Part shown: positions 8,418 through 16,873 of the stretch, piece by piece | How the letters are laid out: each line of letters opens with the position of its first letter | Position numbering within the stretch: position 1 is the stretch's first letter | Notes under the pieces: model-generated | Seen by the model: the letters and a program-made list of their open reading frames with translations, nothing else | What the model was told of the DNA's origin: nothing | The model's database searches: none | Program-made: the position numbers and the translations under genes | Assembly (NCBI RefSeq): GCF_034387475.1 | Contig: NZ_JAXCIL010000002.1 | Span: 682,001 to 746,000, forward strand | DNA from: Pseudomonas sp. Teo4 | GTDB taxonomy: Bacteria; Pseudomonadota; Gammaproteobacteria; Pseudomonadales; Pseudomonadaceae | Reading direction: 5' to 3' | Length of the DNA: 64,000 nt

Positions 8418-8790
8418 CCTCCAGCCAATGAGTCGTCTCGCCCAGCACCGACCCCTCCGGCATCAACGCCACTCGCAGTCTGATTTCCAGCATGCCCGCG
8501 TCTTTACGTGTCTTGCGCACTTCATCCAGGATCCATCGACGCTGGGCAAAATCCACTTCCAGCCTGCGTTGCCCGGCAGACATGGGCGGTTGCAATAGCA
8601 GTTGCGTCAGGTGATTGTCCGCCACCCAACTGGCCAGCAACCGATCGCGTACCTGTTGCGTCTGCAGCAACACATGACGTGAGGCCGTGCCAACAGCAAC
8701 GGCCAGCACGGCAAAGATGGCCAACGCCACCAGCACCTCAACGAGGGTGAAGCCGCGCTCAGCGGTCGAGCCAGGGGTCATTGAGGCCAT
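8398..8790 (-). CDS. gspI: Type II secretion minor pseudopilin GspI
   Basis: A 130-residue pseudopilin with AERG/FTLVEVLVALAIFAVLAVAV at the N-terminus (Glu5 present) and the length usual for GspI. It nucleates the tip complex with GspJ and GspK. It overlaps gspH by 32 bases; an ATG at 8781 would shorten it by three residues. Both starts lie inside gspH, so translation is probably coupled. Confidence 0.86.
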   Translation of the reverse strand: MASMTPGSTAERGFTLVEVLVALAIFAVLAVAVGTASRHVLLQTQQVRDRLLASWVADNHLTQLLLQPPMSAGQRRLEVDFAQRRWILDEVRKTRKDAGMLEIRLRVALMPEGSVLGETTHWLEVEHVAE

Positions 8791-9217
8791 CGCTCATCAC
8801 AGTGGCAAGGCGCACACCCGCCTGTTCGAAATGCAGGGTAAAGGCCGTGTACTCGTCGTTGCTGTTCGCGATCACCTGCGGCCTGGCGGAATGGGCCTGA
8901 AGCGAAACTGGCACATCATCGAGTTCCAGGCGCAGGGACAACCCCGTGGCATGTGCTGTCCCTACCGCGGTCCAGCCCGATGCTGTCTGCTGCATCAGTT
9001 GATAGCCGCCACGGTCCACCCTTACGCCTGCAGGCCGGCCCTGTAGCACTGCTTGCTGCCGAACATGCTGAACCAGCTGAACGAACAAACCGGCCTCCTG
9101 TGCGGCCAGACGCTTACCGTCGCGCCCAAGGCTGAGGCCAGCCATACCGACGATTACCGACAGCAGCGCCAGTACGATCAGCAGCTCAAGCAAGGTGAAG
9201 CCTCGTTCCTGCTTCAA
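8759..9217 (-). CDS. gspH: Type II secretion minor pseudopilin GspH
   Basis: A 152-residue pseudopilin, QERG/FTLLELLIVLALLSVIVGMAG, with the GspH beta-sandwich domain (FVQLVQHVRQQAVLQGRPAGV is a typical early helix and strand). It links the GspI-J-K tip to the GspG shaft. It shares ATGA with gspG upstream and overlaps gspI downstream. Confidence 0.86.
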   Translation of the reverse strand: MKQERGFTLLELLIVLALLSVIVGMAGLSLGRDGKRLAAQEAGLFVQLVQHVRQQAVLQGRPAGVRVDRGGYQLMQQTASGWTAVGTAHATGLSLRLELDDVPVSLQAHSARPQVIANSNDEYTAFTLHFEQAGVRLATVMSDGLNDPWLDR

Positions 9218-9666
9218 GCTGGTTCAGGCCAATTGCCTATTTCCGCATCCAGCCCTTCTCCACCGGCCTCACCATCGGCGCCGAAGGAGAACAGGTCATA
9301 ATCCTGGCTGGAGCGCATACCGGGTACTTCGTATTGGTAGGCACTGCCCCATGGGTCTATCGGCATGCTCTTGAGGTAACCCTGGGCATTCCAGAACCGT
9401 GGTATCGGCGACCGGGTCGGCTGTTTGACCAACGCATCAAGGCCCTGCGCGGTGGTCGGATAGCGGCCATTGTCCAACCGGTAGATTTCCAACGCCGTGG
9501 CAATCGACTGCAGATCGCTCCGGGCCGCTGTCAACTTCGCGTGGTCGGGACGGCTCAGCACGTTGGGCAATACCAAGGCACCGAGGACGCCGAGAATGAC
9601 CACCACCACCATGATTTCGATCAGCGTGAAGCCTCGCTGGGCACGGCGACTAGAACGTTTGGACAT
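9214..9666 (-). CDS. gspG: Type II secretion major pseudopilin GspG
   Basis: A 150-residue major pseudopilin. QRG/FTLIEIMVVVVILGVLGALV is the prepilin peptidase site, with Glu5 after cleavage. The body follows the GspG pattern: YRLDNGRYPTTAQGLDALV, then DPWGSAYQYEVPG and DYDLFSFGADGEAGGEG near the C-terminus, where the family binds calcium. It builds the pseudopilus shaft. Cleavage needs a prepilin peptidase not encoded in the operon. The gene starts one base after the gspF... stop region on the same strand and shares ATGA with gspH. Confidence 0.93.
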   Translation of the reverse strand: MSKRSSRRAQRGFTLIEIMVVVVILGVLGALVLPNVLSRPDHAKLTAARSDLQSIATALEIYRLDNGRYPTTAQGLDALVKQPTRSPIPRFWNAQGYLKSMPIDPWGSAYQYEVPGMRSSQDYDLFSFGADGEAGGEGLDAEIGNWPEPA

Positions 9667-9667
9667 G

Positions 9668-10873
9668 TCAATTAACCAGTTGGTTGAGGTTGAGAATGGG
9701 CAGAAGGATGGCCAGCACGATGAACAGCACGATGCCGCCCATGACCAACAGCAGTAGCGGTTCGCAAAGGCTCACCAGCAAAGAGATGCGCGCGGCGAGG
9801 TGCTTCTCCTGAAGCTCGGCGGCGCGTGTGAGCATGGTGTCCAGTTCACCAGCACGCTCGCCGCTGGCAATCATGTGCAGCATCAAGGGTGGCAACGTCG
9901 CGCTGCGCGTAAGGCTGCCGGCCAGCGTCGCGCCTTCGCTCATTTCGCGAGCAGCTTTCTGCAAGCGCTCACGCAGTACCAGGTTGCCAACCACCGAAGC
10001 ACTGATGTACATCGCTTCCACAAGGGCGACACCACTGCGTCCGAGTATTGCCAGGGTGCTGGCGAAACGGGCGGCGTCGGTGGCGCAGATGAAATCGCGA
10101 TACCACGGCACGTGCAGCTTCAGGCCATGCCAACGGCGACGACGCGCTGGCTCACGCAACGCCCAGACGCCCAGTCCCGCCAGGGCCACAGTCACAATGG
10201 CAGCCAGCAGGCCATGGCTTGCGGCGACATCACTCAGCGTGATCAGCACCCGCGTCGCCGTCGGTAAGTGAGCCTGGTCGCGGGTAAATGCCTGCACCAC
10301 ATCAGGCACCACGTACCCCAGCAGGAAGCCCACCACCAGCACGGAGACGATCGCCAGAATCAATGGGTAGACCATCGCCAACAGTACTTTCTGGCGCATG
10401 GCTTGTTGCTGTTCAGCATGTTCAGCCAAGCGTTCGAATACGTCGGCCAGATGACCGGAGCGCTCTGCCGCAGCCACAGTGGCTCTGTAGACCAAGGGAA
10501 ATGCACGATGATGATGGGCCAAGGCATCTGCCAGCGTGTTGCCTTCAGCGATCCGGTCGGCCACACCACGCATGACCAGGCGAACCTGGCGATGTTCACT
10601 TTGCTCTGTCAGTGCCTGGAGCGCCTCCGCCAGAGGCATACCCGCATTCAGAAGCGTGGCCAATTGTCTGCTCAACAGCGAACGCTGGCTTGCGGTAAGA
10701 CGCTCGCCCGGCAACAAGCGACTGAACAAGGAGAGCGGAACCTGCCTGATCGACAGCACCTGCCAACCACGATCACGCAACATCTGCCGCGCCTGACGGT
10801 CCGTACCGGCCTCCAACCTGCCGCGTCGGCGCTTGCCGCTGGCATCGTGAGCATGAAAGCTGAACATCGCCAT
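9668..10873 (-). CDS. gspF: Type II secretion inner-membrane platform protein GspF
   Basis: A 401-residue GspF: two homologous cytoplasmic helical domains (about residues 65-190 and 270-390), each followed by membrane helices (LLAMVYPLILAIVSVLVVGFLLGYV near 165-190 and LLVMGGIVLFIVLAILLPIL at the C-terminus). It is the core of the assembly platform, driven by GspE. It starts two bases after the gspE stop. No defects seen. Confidence 0.92.
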   Translation of the reverse strand: MAMFSFHAHDASGKRRRGRLEAGTDRQARQMLRDRGWQVLSIRQVPLSLFSRLLPGERLTASQRSLLSRQLATLLNAGMPLAEALQALTEQSEHRQVRLVMRGVADRIAEGNTLADALAHHHRAFPLVYRATVAAAERSGHLADVFERLAEHAEQQQAMRQKVLLAMVYPLILAIVSVLVVGFLLGYVVPDVVQAFTRDQAHLPTATRVLITLSDVAASHGLLAAIVTVALAGLGVWALREPARRRRWHGLKLHVPWYRDFICATDAARFASTLAILGRSGVALVEAMYISASVVGNLVLRERLQKAAREMSEGATLAGSLTRSATLPPLMLHMIASGERAGELDTMLTRAAELQEKHLAARISLLVSLCEPLLLLVMGGIVLFIVLAILLPILNLNQLVN

Positions 10874-10875
10874 GA

Positions 10876-12339
10876 TCAGTCCTGCCCCGCCACACGCAGC
10901 AGTTCTTCAACGCTGGTCTGGCCCTGAAGTACACGTTGCACGCCATGCTCAAACAGGCTGGGGGTGTCCTTGCGGATCAACTCGAGCATCTGGGCCTCAG
11001 CAGCCCGGGCATGGATGGCCTGGGCAAGTGCCGGCGTTACCACGACCATCTCGTGCAAGGCCAGCCGACCGCTGTAGCCTTGCTGGCACTCACTGCAACC
11101 CTGGGCCTTGTAAACTGTTGCCGGCTTCTGCGCCACGCCGATCACGCGGGCAGTGGTCTCGTCCAACGAGTGGGCCCGCTTGCAGTGGGGGCAGAGCGTA
11201 CGCACCAATCGCTGGGCCATGACACCGGCCAGCGACGACGCCAACAGACACGTATCGATGCCCATGTCCGCTAATCGAGTGATCGCACCCAACGCGCTGT
11301 TGGTGTGCAAAGTCGAAAGCACCAAATGTCCCGTGAGCGATGCCTGTACTGCGATTTCGGCAGTCTCCCGATCACGGATTTCACCCACCATCACGACGTC
11401 AGGGTCCTGACGCAGAATCGCACGCAGGCCGCGTGCGAAAGTCATCTCCACCTTGGTGTTGACCTGCGTCTGGCCGATGCCAGCCAGGTGATACTCGATG
11501 GGGTCCTCCACAGTGAGGATGTTGCGCGACACCTGGTTGAGGTGCGAAAGCGCAGTGTAAAGCGTGGTGGTTTTGCCAGAGCCTGTGGGTCCGGTGACCA
11601 GAAAAATGCCATGGGGCTTTTCCAGCATGCGTTCGAAGCCCGCCCGCGCCACGGCTTGCATCTGCATGTGCTCGATATCCAGGCGTACCGCTTGTTTGTC
11701 CAGCAGCCTTAGTACTACTCGCTCTCCATGGGCGGCAGGCAAGGTCGATACGCGAACGTCAACTTCATGCCCCGCCAGACGTAATCCAATTCGCCCATCT
11801 TGCGGTACACGTCTTTCAGCGATGTCCAGGCGTGCCATGACCTTGACCCGTGACACCAGCAGGGCGGACAGCGCACGCGGTGGCGCCAGCACCTCGCGCA
11901 GCACGCCGTCGATCCGCATGCGCACACGTAGCTGATCCTCGAACGTTTCAAGGTGAATGTCAGATGCGCGTGATCGCACCGCCTCGCTGAGCAAGGCATT
12001 GAGCAAGCGGATGATTGGCGCGTCGTCCTGCTGCTCGAGCAAATCACTGGTCTGCGGCAGCGCCTCGGCCAACTGCGTCAAGTCGATGGACTGATCCAGG
12101 CCCTCGACCACTGTCTGCGCCGCATCCTGCGATGCGCCATAGCAACTGGCCAAACGTTCGGCAAAGGTGTTGGCATCCACCTGCCGCAGCTGCCATTCCT
12201 GCCCAAGCAGACGACTCGCCTCGGACAATGCCGATGGCGTGGCATCCTCACGCATCAGTAATACAAGGTTCTCAGCCTCGCGATCGAGCAGAATGCCGTG
12301 ACGCCTGGCGAACACGAATGGCAGGCCGGCCTTCATCAC
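10876..12339 (-). CDS. gspE: Type II secretion ATPase GspE
   Basis: A 487-residue secretion ATPase. N-terminal domain for GspL binding (to about 110), then the ATPase core: Walker A GPTGSGKT at 250-257, Asp box with TVEDPIEY near 277-283, Walker B DPDVVMVGE at 312-320, and a zinc tetracysteine motif with Cys383, Cys386, Cys415 and Cys418 (CPHC...CSEC). It powers pseudopilus assembly from the cytoplasm. It overlaps gspD by four bases. Confidence 0.94.
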   Translation of the reverse strand: MMKAGLPFVFARRHGILLDREAENLVLLMREDATPSALSEASRLLGQEWQLRQVDANTFAERLASCYGASQDAAQTVVEGLDQSIDLTQLAEALPQTSDLLEQQDDAPIIRLLNALLSEAVRSRASDIHLETFEDQLRVRMRIDGVLREVLAPPRALSALLVSRVKVMARLDIAERRVPQDGRIGLRLAGHEVDVRVSTLPAAHGERVVLRLLDKQAVRLDIEHMQMQAVARAGFERMLEKPHGIFLVTGPTGSGKTTTLYTALSHLNQVSRNILTVEDPIEYHLAGIGQTQVNTKVEMTFARGLRAILRQDPDVVMVGEIRDRETAEIAVQASLTGHLVLSTLHTNSALGAITRLADMGIDTCLLASSLAGVMAQRLVRTLCPHCKRAHSLDETTARVIGVAQKPATVYKAQGCSECQQGYSGRLALHEMVVVTPALAQAIHARAAEAQMLELIRKDTPSLFEHGVQRVLQGQTSVEELLRVAGQD

Positions 12340-14141
12340 GGGCGCGCCTCGAACAGTTGCCTGGCGTCTTCCGGCAAACTGGAGGACACCCCCTGCACAT
12401 TGCGGTAGGCACGCTCGCCTACTTCGGAGCGTTGGGCCTGATTACGCAAGATGGTGGGCCGCAGAAATACCATCAGGTTGGTCTTTTCCTGCGTATCGCG
12501 GCTCCAGCGGAACAGCCCGCCAATCCAGGGCAATCGGCTCAACCCTGGCACACCACGCTGCTCGGTCTTGACGCTGTCCTTGATCAAGCCACCAATCACG
12601 ATGATCTCGCCATCCGACGCCAGGATGGTGCTCTTGAGCGAGCGCTTGTTGGTTATCAGGTCGCCCTCGACCGTGCTGGGTGCCAGCTCTGAACTTTCCT
12701 GCTCGACTTCCAGGCGCAGGCTGCTGCCTTCATTTATATGAGGACGAACCTTGAGACTGATGCCGATGTCCTTGCGCTCGACCGTGGTGAAGGGGTTGTC
12801 GGAACTACTGCCTGAAGTGGTGTAAGAGCCCGTCTTGAACGGTACGTTCTGGCCAACCAGTATCTGTGCCTCCTGGTTGTCGAGGGTCAACAGGCTAGGC
12901 GTGGAAAGCAGGTTGCTGTGGTTGTTGCTGGCCAGAGCCGATACCAACACAGCGAAACGATCCGAACCGGCCGCCAAGGCAACGCCGCTTGGCAGAACAG
13001 CCTCTCCACCGAGCACGTCAGGCAGGGTAATGCCACTGTCGGCAAAGCTGACACCGCCCTTCAGCCCTCCACTGCTTACCCCCCATTGCAAGCCAAGTGC
13101 TTCGTTGATATCACCGCTCACTTCCACGATGGCTGCATGAATCAGTACTTGCGCGCGCGGCTGATCCAATTGTTCAACGATTCTTGTCACCCCTTCCAGC
13201 GTCTCTGGGGCCCCCAAAAGCACCAGCGCATTCTGGCTGGTATCAGCTTTTACCACTGTCTGCTCGGCAACAATTCCTTGGACGTCGGCGCTCGACTTGC
13301 CGTCCAGTTGCTTGCCAGCTTCGGCCAGCACCTCCGCCAGTAGCTCGGCGTTGCTGTGCTGCAGGCGGACCACCCGCCAATTCTGCGAAGCAGCCGGCGT
13401 TGTCACATCCAGAGACCTTGCAAGTCGGGCCAGGCGCTCTCTGGATTTGGCCGGCCCCAGAATCAGCAGACGGTTGCTTCGCGGCTCGGCCAGAACACGC
13501 ACATCACCCTGCCCACCCTCGGTTGCTGCCTGGACGACCGTCAGCACGTCGCTCGCCTGGGCATGCCGCAGGGTCACCAGTTCGTGATCGTGCCGTTGAC
13601 CGCTGTCGAGTTGGCTCACCAGGGCCTGCAACCGGTCGAGGTTGGCAGCCGAATCAGTCACTACCAGGGCATTGGCCGAACTGGACGGGCCAATGTAACC
13701 ATTACTCGAAACCAGCGGCCGCAGCAGGCCGGCCAAGTCAGCTGCGATGCTGCCGGCAAGGGGAAATACGCGCGTGGTAAAGGCGGCGGGAATGGCTTCG
13801 ACTTGCTGATTGGCCCAGACCTTTGCCTCACTGGCAGGTAGCACCAGCAGACGGTCACCATCGTTCACCGCCGCGAAGCCCTGTGCATTGAGCACCGAGT
13901 AGAACAAGCGGCGAATGCCTTCGCGGTTCAGTTGCTCGTTGGAGAGCACGGTTATCCTGCCCTGCACGCGAGGGTCGAGAATAATCGGCTGGTCAAGGAT
14001 AGCGCCCACTTCACGCACCACATCACGGACATCGGCGTCGCTCATCGCCAACTGCCAAGTCGCCTCGTCAGCCAGTGTCGACTGCAAAGCCAAAGCAAGG
14101 CAGACCCCAACGCTGGAACGCAGGTATTGCTTGAACTTCAT
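12336..14141 (-). CDS. gspD: Type II secretion secretin GspD
   Basis: A 601-residue outer-membrane secretin with a signal peptide (cleavage near residue 24, STLA/DEA). N0 domain (WQLAMSDADVRDVVREVG), then N1-N3 repeats (about 95-330) and the secretin domain from about 340 with the VPGLSRLPWIGGLF motif near 540. It forms the outer-membrane channel. It is shorter than typical GspD (about 650) and no pilotin gene (gspS) is nearby. Start shares ATGA with gspC; the start ATG is supported by the signal peptide. Confidence 0.94.
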   Translation of the reverse strand: MKFKQYLRSSVGVCLALALQSTLADEATWQLAMSDADVRDVVREVGAILDQPIILDPRVQGRITVLSNEQLNREGIRRLFYSVLNAQGFAAVNDGDRLLVLPASEAKVWANQQVEAIPAAFTTRVFPLAGSIAADLAGLLRPLVSSNGYIGPSSSANALVVTDSAANLDRLQALVSQLDSGQRHDHELVTLRHAQASDVLTVVQAATEGGQGDVRVLAEPRSNRLLILGPAKSRERLARLARSLDVTTPAASQNWRVVRLQHSNAELLAEVLAEAGKQLDGKSSADVQGIVAEQTVVKADTSQNALVLLGAPETLEGVTRIVEQLDQPRAQVLIHAAIVEVSGDINEALGLQWGVSSGGLKGGVSFADSGITLPDVLGGEAVLPSGVALAAGSDRFAVLVSALASNNHSNLLSTPSLLTLDNQEAQILVGQNVPFKTGSYTTSGSSSDNPFTTVERKDIGISLKVRPHINEGSSLRLEVEQESSELAPSTVEGDLITNKRSLKSTILASDGEIIVIGGLIKDSVKTEQRGVPGLSRLPWIGGLFRWSRDTQEKTNLMVFLRPTILRNQAQRSEVGERAYRNVQGVSSSLPEDARQLFEARP

Positions 14142-14635
14142 TGCACCTCCCGCAGCAGACGAGATGTAGTCGTGCCCCGGCTTGAAGCCGGCACACGTGA
14201 ATCAGAGGGTTGGAAGATGGTGGATTTACTACCGCTTAGCGCCACGACTTGCTCACGCCCGTTGAACCAGAGGGTAATGGCACGATTCTCGATACGCCTC
14301 AGCACCCCACCCTCCGGAAGACGATCACCCACACGGTAAACAGCTTCACCACCCGCCCCCGCCACCAACGCACGCGCCTCTCCATGGCTGGAAACGAAAC
14401 AGGCCTTGAGGGTGATATCCAACTGGCTTGGCATCGGTGCACCAGCGGGTTGGAATCCAAACGCGACGGCCAGCGCCGGTGTCGCCAGCGGCTTCTCGGG
14501 CATCGACTCTTGTCTGGCCGGCGGCGCGGGCGGCGAGGGTTTCGCCCTCTTGGGCAAACTGCTTTCACGCCAGACGACCAGCGCCGTAGCCATGAGCGGC
14601 ATCGACAACCAAGCCAAAAAGCGAGGCGTAAACAA
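14138..14635 (-). CDS. gspC: Type II secretion protein GspC, short form without PDZ domain
   Basis: A 165-residue GspC-like protein: one N-terminal membrane helix (FLAWLSMPLMATALVVW), a Pro-rich linker, and a homology-region domain (LKACFVSSHGEARALVAG...YRVGDRLPEGGVLRRIENRAITLWFNG) matching the GspC HR domain that contacts the GspD N0 domain. The usual C-terminal PDZ or coiled-coil domain, which helps select substrates in other systems, is missing; the family is normally 270-300 residues. A short C-terminal tail follows. It begins three bases after the cytochrome gene. Confidence 0.82.
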   Translation of the reverse strand: MFTPRFLAWLSMPLMATALVVWRESSLPKRAKPSPPAPPARQESMPEKPLATPALAVAFGFQPAGAPMPSQLDITLKACFVSSHGEARALVAGAGGEAVYRVGDRLPEGGVLRRIENRAITLWFNGREQVVALSGSKSTIFQPSDSRVPASSRGTTTSRLLREVQ

Positions 14636-14640
14636 TCGTT

Positions 14641-15153
14641 TCAGAGCAGCATCCTTCGCAGAACGTTACGCCCCTGCGACGCATGCATGATCACCGCCCC
14701 TACATGCATGACGAGCAACAGCGCCAACAGAACGCAGCTAGCGCGGTGCAGCACGAACCAGATATCCAGCCAAAGCGGATCGTCCACCAGCACTGGCAAG
14801 GTGAACCACCCAAATACCTCGACGTCTCGTTTGATCATCAGTACTCCGGACAACAGCACGGCCGCTGTAACCCAGTAGAGTCCTTCATGCACCGTGCTTG
14901 CCATCAGCCTCAAGCGCGCATTGGCGTGCAGGCCTTGGGGCCTTACGCAGTTCAGACGCAGCGCCCAACGCACCAGAAATACAGGAATGTAGAGGGTGCC
15001 AAGCGAGACATTGATAGTGCTGATGAAGTGATGCGTGGAACGTTCGACATTCAGTGTCGCGATCCAGAAGCCGCTCACCAGCACCCACAGAATCAAGGCA
15101 GCCGAAACCCAATGGAGCAGGATCTGCTGCCAGCAATATCTTTCATCGTTCAT
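14641..15153 (-). CDS. Cytochrome b561 family membrane protein
   Basis: A 170-residue four-helix di-heme cytochrome b561 of the bacterial CybB/YodB type. Candidate heme His residues: LHW in helix 1, VHEG, LHRAS and MHVGAVIMH in the later helices. Such proteins move electrons from quinol to acceptors in or beyond the inner membrane. The ATG at 15153 has AAGG eight bases upstream; the GTG at 15183 is less likely. It lies between the LPMO gene (55 bases away) and gspC (five bases), on the same strand, so it is almost certainly co-transcribed. Its place suggests it supplies electrons for the copper oxygenase, but that is inference. Confidence 0.85.
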   Translation of the reverse strand: MNDERYCWQQILLHWVSAALILWVLVSGFWIATLNVERSTHHFISTINVSLGTLYIPVFLVRWALRLNCVRPQGLHANARLRLMASTVHEGLYWVTAAVLLSGVLMIKRDVEVFGWFTLPVLVDDPLWLDIWFVLHRASCVLLALLLVMHVGAVIMHASQGRNVLRRMLL

Positions 15154-15208
15154 AAAACGGCCTTCAAGCAGGCCTGACGCCACGACCCTGTGGCGCCAGG
15201 ACGATCAC

Positions 15209-16675
15209 TCAGCGCTTGATCCAGGCATCCTGCCAGTTGCTGCCCGTGCCAGGTTCGTAATGGTTGGCACTTTGCGAGTAGATGCCGCACCAACCCTCGG
15301 CTGGGAACGGCTTGCACTCGAAGACTTCACCCGTCTTGGGTTGAAGCACACGGGTGCCTGCCTTGTAGTTGTTGATGGACTGCGGATAGACATAGTCGTG
15401 CCCGGAGTCGCCAGCGGCCTTCAACTGCACCTCACGCTCTTCCTGCAGCAACACACGCCCGGCTTTGTCCACGCCAACCACCTTCAGCAGGTGCTGGCCA
15501 GTTGCACTGGCGACCGGCAAGGTGACGGCCGCGGTGCCCGCATCAACCTGCTGGCGAACGAAGCCGACCTGCTGGTTGGCGCTGTTGAACAGTGTGCTGC
15601 TGACCTGCAACTTGCGGTTGGTCATGACCGAGAAGTCGACACTGCCTTTGCCCTCTTGCAGCGTGTACTCAGGCTTGAGGCCATGCAGATGCAAGAACGG
15701 GTCATCGATTGGCGCAGCGTCGAAGTGAAGCTGGTAGTTGGTTACGCCACTTTCTGCCTTGGCGAAAATGATATTGGCGCCCTGCACTGGCTCGATATTG
15801 CCTTCAGCATCACGCTGGCCGGCCTTGATCAGGCTTTGGCTCTGGTTGATCTGCCTGGCGAGCTTGTGCGACCAGTTCGGGCCAATGCCTTCTTCGGCAT
15901 TGTCGATGTCGATGCTGACGCTGTACTGCTCGCTTTCCACGTTATCGACGAACGCCCTGGCCTTGACCTTGTCACCAACCTGCAAGTCACGATGCGGGTT
16001 GATGCTGCTGATCTGGCGCCACTCTGGTGCAGGGCCACCCTCAGCCTGAATATCCACATCGATTACGTTGTAGAAACTGTTAACGGTATCGGCAATTGTC
16101 CAGACAGCGAGAATCGCATGATGCCCGGAGCGATCCTGAGGCAGCGTGCAACGGTGTTTTTCAGGCGCGGGACCTGCCTGATAGTCGCCTCTAGGTGGCT
16201 CGCCTTTGCCATCGAACTTACAGAAAGGCGTGCTTTCGAACGCTGCGCGGCTCAGAGGCGCATTAGGGTTCCAGTCGCTGCGGGTGATGAAATATTCCCA
16301 GCCCGTCGTCTTGTGGCCGATCATGTAGTACCAGTCGAATTCGATATCGCGCTTATCGATTACCGACTTGTGCCAGCGAGTGGACGATTGCTCGTCCAGG
16401 GCAGCGAAGCCTGCGACCACCCCACCACTGGCCAGCTTGCCATCTGCTGGTCCAAGGGCCGGAAACCCTTTGGGCGCTTCCCCGACACTTTGGGGTTCGT
16501 ACTCTGCGGCCCCACAGCTATCGTTCAGCCCTATGCGGCAGGCATAGGCTCGCGATGGTGGTTCACTGACGTAGCCATGTGCATTGGCCAACTGCGGCAT
16601 CAAACCGGCACTGGCAATAACGGCTAGGGCACTGCTGGCGAGAATTGGGCCTCGCCTGAAGGTTCTGATTTGCAT
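15209..16675 (-). CDS. gbpA: Secreted AA10 lytic polysaccharide monooxygenase, GbpA type
   Basis: A 488-residue chitin-active type LPMO. Signal peptide to ANA (residue 32), so the mature protein starts with His33 (HGYVSEPPSRAY). The copper histidine brace is His33 plus His121 (GHKTTGWEYFI), and Phe201 (DTVNSFYNVID) matches the axial aromatic of CBP21. After the AA10 domain (33 to about 210) come two GbpA-like domains (to about 410) and a C-terminal chitin-binding module (CGIYSQSANHYEPGTGSNWQ). GbpA of Vibrio has the same length and architecture. It would oxidise chitin or bind GlcNAc-rich surfaces, and GbpA-type proteins leave by type II secretion, whose genes follow directly. AGGAG lies six bases before the ATG. 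Confidence 0.94.
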   Translation of the reverse strand: MQIRTFRRGPILASSALAVIASAGLMPQLANAHGYVSEPPSRAYACRIGLNDSCGAAEYEPQSVGEAPKGFPALGPADGKLASGGVVAGFAALDEQSSTRWHKSVIDKRDIEFDWYYMIGHKTTGWEYFITRSDWNPNAPLSRAAFESTPFCKFDGKGEPPRGDYQAGPAPEKHRCTLPQDRSGHHAILAVWTIADTVNSFYNVIDVDIQAEGGPAPEWRQISSINPHRDLQVGDKVKARAFVDNVESEQYSVSIDIDNAEEGIGPNWSHKLARQINQSQSLIKAGQRDAEGNIEPVQGANIIFAKAESGVTNYQLHFDAAPIDDPFLHLHGLKPEYTLQEGKGSVDFSVMTNRKLQVSSTLFNSANQQVGFVRQQVDAGTAAVTLPVASATGQHLLKVVGVDKAGRVLLQEEREVQLKAAGDSGHDYVYPQSINNYKAGTRVLQPKTGEVFECKPFPAEGWCGIYSQSANHYEPGTGSNWQDAWIKR

Positions 16676-16679
16676 GGGA

Positions 16680-16860
16680 GACTCCTGTCACACCTGAAGG
16701 GGTTCAGGCAGGCAAATGCCGATTGCACCAACAATCGACATACGCCCACACCGAGGTCCCAAAGGCTAGAGAAGTGCCCTTGGCCGCCCTATAGGAAAAA
16801 TCTGGCGACCCTGTGCAAAACGCGCTTGATGACTTTCAGACCCATGCAGACTGAAAGTCA
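16680..16860 (-). promoter_or_regulatory. Leader and upstream region of the gbpA-b561-gsp operon
   Basis: On the minus strand a weak sigma-70-like pair, TTGCAC (16818-16813) and CTATAG (16794-16789), is spaced by 18 bases. Directly upstream is a perfect 10-bp inverted repeat, TGACTTTCAG at 16830-16839 and its complement at 16851-16860 with 11 bases between, placed where an activator could bind. The leader has two small hairpins: CCTGAA/TTCAGG around GGGG (16693-16708) and CGATTG/CAATCG (16720-16737). The 10-bp repeat could instead be the 3' end signal of hemE... no: hemE is also on the minus strand and ends at 16874, so its message runs into this repeat, and a terminator role is equally possible although no U tract follows. 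Confidence 0.45.
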
Positions 16861-16873
16861 GCGGCTACATCAC

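Noticed and set aside
14641..15183. Reading the cytochrome b561 as a type II secretion component or nickel-hydrogenase cytochrome
   Set aside because: The helix pattern and His positions fit the CybB family, and no hydrogenase genes are near. Gsp systems do not contain a cytochrome.
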